The position numbers and the translations under genes are program-made. Below, one piece after another: positions 1-9,055 of a DNA stretch of 64,000 bases. Numbering within the stretch: position 1 is the stretch's first letter; each line of letters begins with the position of its first letter. The notes beneath the pieces are model-generated. The model was not told the origin of the DNA. It saw only the letters and a list, made by a program, of their open reading frames with translations, and made no database searches. This DNA is from Limnephilus marmoratus (Eukaryota > Arthropoda > Insecta > Trichoptera > Limnephilidae), in the NCBI GenBank assembly GCA_917880885.1, contig OU862918.1:28295988-28359987 (forward strand), in the 5' to 3' direction.

Positions 1-101
1 CAACGCAACTATTTTAGCTCGCAACGTCAATGAACTATGGAGCTTTTAAACATCCATTAAATTGGTTAAGTTTTAAGATTTTCACGGCCAAAAGCATTTT
101 G

Positions 102-315
102 GTTATTTGTTTTGGGGTGTTATGCCGTGTTGCGCTACCTCCTTCTTTAGCCAACGTTTCGGACATCGTTGCAGTGTCCATCATCAGGGCAGATCCGGAT
201 CACATCTACCCGATCTGCCAGATCTGCCCTGATGATGGACACTGCAACGATGTCCGAAACGTTGGCTAAAGAAGGAGGTAGCGCAACACGGCATAACACC
301 CCAAAAACAAATAAC
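102..315. repeat. Long snap-back inverted repeat, Penelope-like terminal sequence
   Basis: Positions 102-195 and 221-315 are near-perfect reverse complements of about 94 bp, separated by a 25-bp spacer. The same sequence flanks a Penelope-like coding fragment at 23640-24020, so this is probably two terminal segments of that element joined head to head. The right arm holds a hammerhead-like core: CTGATGA at 229-235, a possible stem II GGACA/TGTCC (237-241/251-255), and GAAAC at 256-260. Short reading frames across it are a by-product of the repeat. Confidence 0.75.
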
Positions 316-361
316 GAAAATCCATTAAATTATCAAGAAATAGTGCACCATATCTTACTAA

Positions 362-615
362 TATTATAAAGGCGAAAGTTTGAATTGATGTATGTGTGTT
401 TGTTACTCTTTCACGCAAAAACTACTGAATGGATTTTAATGAAACTTTATAATAATATAGCTCATACCTCAGAATAACATATAGGCTGTAATTTATAAAG
501 CTAGCTAGGAAGGGGACGCGGGAGGGGAACGGGGACGCACGGGAAAGGTGATTCAAGGAGAAACAATGTATTTCTTTGAATATAGTATTGCAACGCATGT
601 CGGGAACCAGCTAGT
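362..615 (+). mobile_element. Helitron-like non-autonomous repeat, copy A
   Basis: The element starts TATTATAAAGGCGAAAG and ends in CAGCTAGT. A second copy with the same start and end lies at 45657-45902, and a relative sharing only the CTAGT end lies inverted at 55618. No coding capacity is present. A CTAG end followed by T fits a Helitron-type 3' end (CTRR, inserted between A and T), but I did not find a strong subterminal hairpin, so the class is tentative. The element itself is supported by the two copies. Confidence 0.55.
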
Positions 616-3600
616 CATATTATATTAAAACACACACCTTGAGCAACGCCAGGCAGTAAACCCATTTTAATAACTTCATCGTAACCTTGCAAGAATGTTT
701 ATTAGTTTTAAAAAAATCCATCATTTTAAAATTAAACTCAATTTTTTTGTGCATGTTAAACGACTTTTAAATAATACATGAAGCAAAATTTAAAAGTGAA
801 ACCGTCGTAACATTTCTTTTCGCCTTTATTAAAATACAATAGCATTTAACCGTCGAGGCTTATTATGTTTTCGTTCGATTCAATCCAATATTCCGGCAGA
901 GCTGAATAAAAAAATCCTTATGTACGTAGATTAGCTCGGGTATGGAAATATTAACAATTAGCCTTAATATATCGACTCAACAACCGTTGTGCGCCGTTGC
1001 GTGTGTCGACAACCAGTCTACCCTAGATTCGGTCGCGACCGGGGCAGGCGGTCTGACGGAAGGGTGGAAATGTTGGATAATAGCGGAAACACAAAGTCAA
1101 CCCCTGTGTAGTAAAATGTATTCAACATAACCCTTAACCCCTTGTCGTTTGTAGGTTTTGTCATGCTAATTCTTCTAACGGTTTTTAACGATTTCTTGAA
1201 GAACAAACATGTATTCCTTCAAGGGGTTGAATTCCCATCTTTGCTCTCGGCTTTCATTGCTTCATACCTATCTGTACACAGGATTGTCTACTGTCTTTGT
1301 ACCGTCTTATAAATTCCAAATATACGACATTCTTTCGACTATATTTCTTTTTGCGTTATTCTTCAAAGTGTGTTCATGTTTTAAATTAGGCAATTTAGGC
1401 ATGTGTGCCCAACTTTGCCGAACACGAAAGACTGAGTATACTTGGCTAAAGTTAGAATATATTTCAATATTATTTAAAGTGATTGGTTTGCGGCGTTTTG
1501 CCCGACCACTGTTCAAATTAAAACATCAAGGACAAACGGCGTGGAAATAAAAACCTAATAATGGGAAAATTACACCATTAAGGCGCATAATTTTGACAGA
1601 ATGATGAAAAAGGAAGTTTATCGAAAATATGATACAATATCAAAAATTTTTTCATGCTTTTGCGTTCTCGTTATGAACGGATTCGATCCAACTTTTCACT
1701 CTGATTGTGCCGAAACCAGTTGACATGATGCTATATTAATGAGGTTGTTATAACTCGGTTAGCAATCGGGCTGATTTGATACCCACAGCGGGTACCACCA
1801 ACTTACTCCCTTTTCAGAACAAACTAAGTTTAGTGAAAAGGTATGTTCTATAAATCTAAGGGAACATTGTAGAAAGTTTAATTTAAATTTCAATATTTTC
1901 TTGTGTGAAATAATCCTAAACTAATCACGAAAATGTGACTAAAAGCAATTCTTGTGTCTGTCGATTCTTTTATTAAGAAATATAAAAGTTTTGTACCTAC
2001 AAGTAAAATTAGGTAGCGGCATATAATCAAAAGTACTAATTTCTGTTGTGTCTGTAACTTCGGTTCAATGAACTCAAGAAGTTTTGCTTTTAATTTAAGT
2101 TTAATTTTCAAAATTGGAGCTGATTGTTAAGACTAGCGAAAAAGTAGGTACCTACCTTAATCAGAAAATTATTTTGTTTTCATTAATTATAATAATTCTG
2201 TATTTTAAATTGTCTTTTTTTTTAATTTTGGCAGATGATATTGGAGATGTGAACGCTCCTGTCCAAGGTTGGTCTATGTCTATGCCACTCGCTTCAGAGT
2301 TGTCTTCTTCTTCAGTGTGGGGTATTTTGCGAAGTACTCTTTCAGGATCGAAATGAGAATTTTCAGATGCTCTGAACCCGGCCGCCAAGTTTCGGATAAT
2401 AATAATAATAATGATTCATAAGTGCTCGAGCTTCCTCAGAAATTCAATATTTGGCAGTACTAAGCGATTTTTAAGGATCGTACCTCAGACACGGCCTTAT
2501 TATCAATTATTTTATAAATACTTTCATCTTAAAAAATCCCAAAATTACGAGCATAATATGATGTGATTATTCACAGGACTACCCTAGTATTATCTACTTG
2601 TAGTGTGTGGTAGAGTGGTCATTGGTCAATCCCAGTATTCCGATTGTAGTGTAGTGTGTGGTGCTTGTTAGTCCGTGGTTTGGCGTCGCTACACATCCTT
2701 GTATGGACGCCGACGTCCGCGCGCCGTGACGCCGTAGCGCCGTATCCGGGCGGTGTTGCCGGATTTTTGCCGCATTGGGACGCAGACCGCCGCCCACACC
2801 TCTCTCCCTCACACCCTCCGGCGTTGCCATGGCTACCCCTCGCCACCCCTGACGACTGTGTGCCATTTTCCCGCTTTCCTAAGCTCAATGCCTCGTTCGG
2901 AAGCCGTCAAACACCCCGCAAAGCTCTTTTCCACTTGTAAAAAGGCCAACCTCACACTTACCGTTGTACAAGGGCAAACTCTGAAAGATAAGAACTTTTT
3001 TGTAGCGGGGTCTCGCTTTATACCAATTTTTTGAGGATATTGGGGATAGGGTTGTATTTTGAGTTAGACTATCTGTATTGGTCTCGTGTGACAAGTCTCT
3101 TGTGTAGAAATGTCAATTTGGCGTATGGGGAACACTAGCTTGTAGAAATATTGGCTTAACAGAAGTGGCCCACAAGAAGTGTTATGAGATGAGATCTTTT
3201 AAGAAACCAATCTCTAAAAAGCGCTTCAAACAAGACTGCAAAAATGTCGCAATATCATTTCACCTTCTTATATAAATAAGCCGCTTGAATAAATATACCA
3301 TAAGATCATTGAGACCTCGAAATTATTGATTTTGTATTCTCTGAATTTAACAAAAGTTTTCTAACATTTTGCTTCTCCTTTGATTGCGTTTCAAACATTT
3401 TCTATAAAATAGAATAACAATTAATTCGTTTCTAAAGTAAAAGTTGCTGCGTATCTCTTTTTGCATCTTTAATTAAGAGAGGCGAAACGGAAACTTATTT
3501 ACTTTGTGTTTTCAGTATTTACCAGCTTTTGTTTACTTATTATTTACCTAATTTCTTTACCTAATTTAATATTCTAATATCATAATAAGATTTTCTACAA

Positions 3601-4017
3601 GCGGCACTTACTTATAGCAGCTTGTTACAAACTAATTAATTCCATTCATTTCACCTAGGAACTAAAAACACACCTTTACATCGATCGATCTGCAAAAATC
3701 AACGGTAGTATTTTCCTGAAAATAATTTCCAAAGGTGTGCTTGATAATCAATTGCTCCCTTATTACCGTAAGACAACGGTTTGAATTCTTAAGTAAAGGG
3801 ATTGTATCGATTCTCCTTGATTAACGAGAGTGTTTCGATTTTTTTATCGTACCTTAAACTTGGAATTGAGATTAACTAACGTACAATGTATTCTTTAGCT
3901 TTGTTTTACGCCCCTTTCTTAAACACGTCCTCAAAAACACAAAACATTAATAAAATACCATTGAAGAGTAAGATAATGCTAATAAATTTAAACGAAAATG
4001 TGAATAAAACAAAACAC
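616..4017. other. Non-coding, probably MEX3 intron; no gene seen
   Basis: AT-rich sequence without a convincing reading frame. An (AAT) run lies near 2396-2412, and a GC-rich patch at about 2690-2850 is unlike its surroundings. Short overlapping frames in the GC patch do not resemble any family I know. If exon 1 of MEX3 lies upstream of the window, as the exon at 6620 implies, this is intron. Confidence 0.4.
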
Positions 4018-4110
4018 TGAAAAATAAAAAAAGGTAACGGTCGCGATTGGGATTCGAATCAAGGATCTCTTGTCTTATCGGGAGTATCGGGACCTCAGTC
4101 AACTCGGCCA
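4018..4110 (-). repeat. tRNA-derived SINE head (minus strand), inverted partner at 4373
   Basis: On the minus strand a box A-like TGGCCGAGTTGA (4110-4099) is followed by a box B-like GATTCGAATCC (4061-4051), the internal promoter layout of a tRNA. It then runs into CCGTTACC and a T-rich stretch. There is no good tRNA cloverleaf and no proper 3' end, so it reads as a SINE head or tRNA pseudogene rather than a working tRNA. Confidence 0.55.
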
Positions 4111-4372
4111 TTGGGACTGCTTATTTTTAAGTAATTTTTGTCAATCTCATATTTAAAATTCAGAATTAACAATAATATCTTCGACTAATTTTTTTTTCCC
4201 ATTATTTTGGCGACTACCTTTTTTAAATGATGACAAATGTTCGAAGAACTAGTTTATAACCATGTGAGTGTCTCGGATCAACATATCGATGTTATTTATA
4301 TGAGACACCTATTGATCTTTTTCTAAAAGTCTTAATGAATATTCAATTTTTATTAGAATAACTCTTTTATAA

Positions 4373-4435
4373 TGGTAAGACCAGAGATCCGAGGTTCGTG
4401 ACACAGTTGCACCGTTACCTTTTTATTTTTCTTTG
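4373..4435 (+). repeat. Inverted partner of the tRNA-like repeat at 4018
   Basis: This segment (GAGATCC, then a degraded box B, then CACCGTTACC and T-rich sequence) matches the reverse complement of 4018-4080 with several differences. The two copies face each other across about 290 bp. They may be two independent SINE insertions or the arms of one foldback element. Confidence 0.5.
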
Positions 4436-4945
4436 TCTTGTTCTTTTTCTTCATATTTTCGTTTGGATTTATTAGTATTATCTTCTTCTACAAGCACTCC
4501 TTCTCATTTACAGTAATTCATTTACATGCTAACCTTAAACTCCACTATGTCCATACATTACTTACGATTTACGAGAGACTTATATTTTTCACTAAGAACT
4601 CTTTCTTTTACGTGCGTAGTTATGGAAAGGAGGGAGAAATTATATCTGAGTTATCAGCGATATTTTTTTTTAATAATTTTATTTATCTTAAAAAATGGAA
4701 CATGTTACAGTGTTACTTTTCCTCCATTAAAAGCATTTGCTTGTGGATGGAGGAGCTTGTGGATACATTTTAAATATGTACAATTTATACAGTCAGGTGT
4801 TTCACATAATATATACACAGATTCACAGTTAATATACATACACCGTTAAAACACAGTTTAATCATATCTATTAAGATTAATCTTTACAAAGAAATCGGTT
4901 TACATTGAAGCTTTTTCTATCGTTTCAAAATGGTTAATTAAGCCG

Positions 4946-5345
4946 CCGCTACCCGAATTTCTACCGATTTCTCACATATCGCCCTTAAACTAATGTTTTT
5001 AAAAAATAAATGTTATTTTTGAAGATAATATCTATACATTCCCTACGCCGAAACGCATATTATATGAAATTCCCTCGATAGAAAAAAAATCGCAAAGTAT
5101 GCTCCGAAAATTATTATAAACACGCTTGTTTCAGTTATTTTACAAGTTATGTATATGAAAAAATTCACAGTATTTTTTTGAATGTTGTTTTAGACAACCC
5201 CCATGATATTTTTCCTCTATTTTAAACGAGTCGTGTTTTATTAAACATTTTCACCATTTTCGCTTTAATTTTATCGTTTTAAATATTAGCGCACTCTCTC
5301 CAACATTCGTAATTAGGTTTATCTCTCCATCTTCTTTTTTTTGAG
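4946..5345. repeat. Direct duplication, copy 1
   Basis: About 400 bp starting at GCTACCCGAATT is repeated 423 bp downstream (from 5371). Shared landmarks in the same order include CGCAAAGTATGCTCC, ACACGCTTGTTTCAG and AAACGAGTCGTGTTTTATTA. The copies differ at many sites, so the duplication is not recent. No coding potential. Confidence 0.85.
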
Positions 5346-5368
5346 CGGGGATACGGCGCCTTAAGGGC

Positions 5369-5740
5369 CCGCTACCCGAATTACTACCGATTTCTTACAT
5401 ATATCCCTTAAACACATTAAGTTTTAAAGCTCTATATATGTTATTTTTGAAGATAATATTTAGACATTGCCCGCGCCGAAACGCACATTATATAAAATTC
5501 CCTCGATAGAAAAAAATCGCAAAGTATGCTCCAAAAATTATTATTAACACGCTTGTTTCAGTTATTTTACAAGTTATGTGTATGAAAAAATTCAGTGTTT
5601 TTTTAAATGCTGTTTAAGATAACGCCCGCGAGATTTTTGCTCTATTTTAAACGAGTCGTGTTTTATTAATCATTTTCGCAATTTTCGCATCGATTTTGTC
5701 GCTGTAATTTCGTATCTCTCCATCTTCTTCTTTTCGGGCC
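5369..5740. repeat. Direct duplication, copy 2
   Basis: Second copy of the tandem unit that starts at 4946, colinear over about 370 bp with scattered substitutions and small indels. Both copies probably lie in the MEX3 intron. Confidence 0.85.
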
Positions 5741-6600
5741 CGTTTGCAGAGCCTTAAGTACTTTCCAAAAAATATATGCGTAAATTACATTTTTTTTTAT
5801 TATTACAAATGAATGAATGCTTTTAAGAATCAACTTAGATATTATGGCTAAGATAACCACGATAGTTTCTCTTGATTACCTTTTTTTTATTATAAAATTA
5901 TTAACAAAATAATTAAAAACCACATCTTCTGTTAAAATCGAGCATTTCTAGACTCTATTTGCCAAGCGATTTTTATGCTTATTACCTGTATTCGTAGCGA
6001 TATAAATTTTGACTTGTGGCTTCCTCGTAAACAATTTACCTACAAACTATGTCATTGATTTTTTTTTAATTCGTGAAAAATTATAAATTAAGTATTATGC
6101 TTTACATTCACGGCAATATCGTTGTCTCAGACTTATAAATTTATAAATTTTAGAGCCAACTAATTGCGTGTTAATTTATTCAGGGGACTACGCGAACCTC
6201 GAATAATGTAAGCAAAATGTACGCAGTGTTTGTCCCCGCACCCCCACCCCCACACCCACACCCGGCCTTCCACGGCCTGTTCTTCAGGCGATCTGCGCCG
6301 CATTCACCGTAGCAAGCAACTTCTCTGCCTACGTGCTCTATCGCTTGCTTATTTACTTTCTGGTAGGCGTATGCTTTACACTCGGGTAAGGTTATTCGGT
6401 TAACGGCGGAGTTATATTTTAGAGTAGAAATAGGACTTTATTAATTATAGGTAATTAATAAATGCTTGAATGAAAAATTTTCAGGAGACGATGTAAAGAA
6501 TGTCCTATGACTTGTATCTAATGAATTATACTATATTTCGTTAATTATATTTGTTCGTGTGTTTCCTATTTACGCTTTTTTAAATTGGCTCTCAATTAAT
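5741..6600. other. Non-coding, end of probable MEX3 intron
   Basis: No coding sequence is seen. A C/CA-rich run lies at about 6237-6263. The stretch nearest the exon is AT-rich and pyrimidine-rich, as expected upstream of a 3' splice site. Confidence 0.5.
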
Positions 6601-6619
6601 GTTTTGTTTTTGTCCGCAG
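6601..6619 (+). promoter_or_regulatory. 3' splice acceptor of the MEX3 terminal exon
   Basis: A pyrimidine-rich tract ends in TGTCCGCAG at 6611-6619. The homology to MEX3 begins exactly at this AG: the split glycine codon of KH1 takes one base from the preceding exon and GT from this exon (a phase 1 intron). Translation upstream of the AG does not resemble MEX3, so the ATG at 6559 in the same frame is not the start. Confidence 0.85.
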
Positions 6620-7521
6620 GTTGCAAAATCAAGGCTCTACGCGCGAAGACCAACACATACATCAAGACCCCCGTGCGCGGCGAGGAGCCAGTGTTCGTGG
6701 TGACCGGCAGGAAGGAGGACGTCGCCCGCGCCAAGAGGGAGATCCTGTCCGCCGCGGAGCACTTCAGTCAGATCCGGGCCTCCCGCAGGTCCTCCGCCGG
6801 GGCCCCGCCGGGCCCTCCCGCCGCGGCGCCCGGACACGTCACCTCACAGGTACGCGTGCCCTACCGCGTAGTCGGGCTCGTGGTCGGCCCCAAGGGCGCC
6901 ACCATCAAGCGCATACAACACCAGACGCACACCTACATCGTCACTCCCAGCAGGGACAAGGAGCCGGTCTTCGAAGTCACTGGCCTGCCCGAGAGTGTCG
7001 AGGCCGCCCGCAAGGAGATCGAGGCGCACATCGCCGTCAGGACTGGAGCCAGCGGGTCTGGCAGCACCACAGGAACGGAGGAACCGTCCCTCCTCCAAGG
7101 ACTCTGCAGGAACAACGGACTGGGAGCCTTCCTCGGCCGTCTGGAGACAGCTCCCGCCGCGCAGTCTTGCTCTTCGGGAGCCTTCTCATCTTCAGGGTCC
7201 GTGTCCTCCGGGTCGGGCTCCTGCGCCCCGGGGCTGGCCAGCATCTGGTCGCCGGCCGAGCGCGAGCGTGACGAGGGCCTGGGCGAGTCCCCGAGCTTCG
7301 AGAGCCCCGCGGGCGTGTGGGCCTTCCCGGGCACGCGGCCCTCTCCGTCGGGCTCCCCGCGCGGCTGCGCCATGTGTGCCGAGCGCGCCGTGACGGCTGC
7401 GCTGGTCCCCTGCGGCCACAACCTCTTCTGCCTGGAGTGCGCGCGCCGCCTCGCCGCTTCGTCCCGCCCTTGCCCCGCGTGCTGCACTCCCGCAGCCTCC
7501 GCTATCCGTATCCTCTCCTAA
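6620..7521 (+). CDS. MEX3: MEX3-family RNA-binding protein, terminal coding exon (KH1 partial, KH2, RING)
   Basis: MEX3 proteins bind mRNA 3'UTRs through two KH domains and act in post-transcriptional control; animal members with a C-terminal RING can act as ubiquitin ligases. The exon opens at the final glycine of the KH1 GxxG loop and continues [18 protein letters not shown], which is family-diagnostic. KH2 runs from about 6844 to 7045 with its GPKG loop at about 6889-6900. A Ser/Gly/Pro-rich linker follows. The C-terminus is a RING with exact spacing C-x2-C-x11-C-x-H-x3-C-x2-C-x10-C-x2-C, first Cys codon at 7366 and last ending about 7482. TAA is at 7519-7521. The N-terminus and first half of KH1 must be on an upstream exon that I do not find in the window. 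GC content is very high relative to the flanks. No break is seen. Family assignment is near certain; the specific paralogue is not. Confidence 0.95.
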
Positions 7522-8022
7522 GCGACCACCCACCCTCCCCCCCATCCACCACCTCCTCCTCTATAATCCCCACCCTTCTCCCGACGAACCGATCGCTCTC
7601 CTTTTGGTATTTTCAATATTATATTACGACTACTTGTTTTGAAAGTATTTTTATCATTTGTTTTTGTTTCGTTTCCTTTTTATATAATTCGCCGTGATTC
7701 TCTAAGGCTGATCGATATGGCAATTCTCTTGAATTATTTAAATAAAAAAGAAAAAACCAATAATATAATATAATGAAAATATAAACAATAATATATTGAT
7801 GATATTGTAAAAAAATATAAATATTAAAAAAAAAGTTTATGGGCCGCTTAAGGACGGCTAAGATATATGATGCGGAGGTCGGACGCCATTTTGAGTATAT
7901 AATTATATATTTAATGATTAACCAATAGAAGAAACAAAAGATAATAATTGATACATATCCCTAATTGTTAGTTGTGTATGGAGCGAGCGATGCGAGGGGG
8001 GTTCGCCGCGTCGGTGAAGCTG

Positions 8023-8350
8023 GGTCGTTAGCTGGGTCTGGTTCCAGCTCAGCGGGGTTAGTAGCTGGGTCTCAGTCGGTTAATAGCTGGGTTTCAGTCC
8101 AGTTCTGGCTCAACTGGGTCAGTAGCTGGGTTTCAGTCCAGTTCTGTCTCAGTCGAGTCCCGGTTCAGCCGGGTCAGTTGCTGGGTTTCAGTCCAGTCCT
8201 GGCTCAGCCGCGCCAGTAGCCGGGTCTCAGTCCAGTTCAGGCTCAGCTGGGTCTCAGTCGAGTTCCGGCTCAGCTGGGCCAGTTGCTGGGTTTCAGTCCA
8301 GTCCTGGCTCAGCCGCGCCAGTAGCCGGGTCTCAGTCCAGTTCAGGCCCA
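8023..8350. repeat. Imperfect minisatellite in the MEX3 3' region
   Basis: About eight degenerate units of roughly 39-42 bp are built on the phrases AGCTGGGTTTCAGTCCAGT and CTGGCTCAGC. The repeat is GC-rich in an AT-rich context. It can be read in one frame, but length changes and stops between units argue against translation. Confidence 0.8.
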
Positions 8351-9049
8351 GCTCGGGACAAAGGCAGCCCCGTCAGGTTGTGTGGGGCGTCCGACCGCCC
8401 GAACAGTTGTTGCATTCTCTCTATTCTATATTATTATTAACTATTTTAATTGATTGTAGTTGTATTTTTCATCAGTTATCATTATTATTAGTCATTTAGA
8501 GGTTTGTTCGCAGATTTTGTCATTTTATTATATTATAATGTTTAAGTTATTATTGCATAAATATTATTTTATTTTTTTACGTAATTTTTTCACGAAAATG
8601 TTGTAACTCGATTAATTTAGTACAAGGTGGGTGGCCTCACCCAGACCATTTTATGTATTGTTTAAAGAATAATTGTTTCTCTTAGCTTAGTTAGATTTAT
8701 ATTATAATAGTGATTTATATTGATTGAATGGAAATATTTTAAAAGTGTACCCTTAGCCAAATGACGGGCGAAAATTACGATGATTAATTATTATTTTGTA
8801 AGGTTTTATGTGAAAATTTTGATTGACTTTGAATGGAGATATTCCTACGAGTTGACGAGTGAGTTGAGTGAGAGAAGCGAAAGAGTGCACAGTACACGTG
8901 TCCTGTCGACAGGTCACGTGCACGTGTCAGCGATGCCTCGCTCAACTAAATTACCATTAATTACCACCTAAATTATTCTGTTGCCCGCGTCCGTTGACTC
9001 AAGTTTGAGAACCGCCGACTTAGAACTATTTGCTACCAAATATTGTCAA

Positions 9050-9055
9050 AATAAA
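9050..9055 (+). promoter_or_regulatory. Candidate poly(A) signal AATAAA
   Basis: AATAAA is followed within 30 bp by a T/GT-rich stretch, a plausible cleavage and polyadenylation context for the MEX3 transcript. An alternative AATAAA lies at 7741. Confidence 0.45.

Noticed and set aside
2594..2940. Four overlapping frames in a GC-rich patch
   Set aside because: Overlap on both strands with no domain; explained by composition.
6559..6619. ATG at 6559 as the MEX3 start
   Set aside because: This segment precedes a clear splice acceptor, is AT-rich and has no similarity to MEX3; a start here would leave half a KH1 domain.
6621..7545. Several long frames on both strands overlapping the MEX3 exon
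   Set aside because: They are by-products of very high GC content. Only the frame with KH and RING domains shows family conservation.
7965..8219. Reading frame through the minisatellite
   Set aside because: Repetitive, not kept in frame between units, and lies in the probable 3'UTR.
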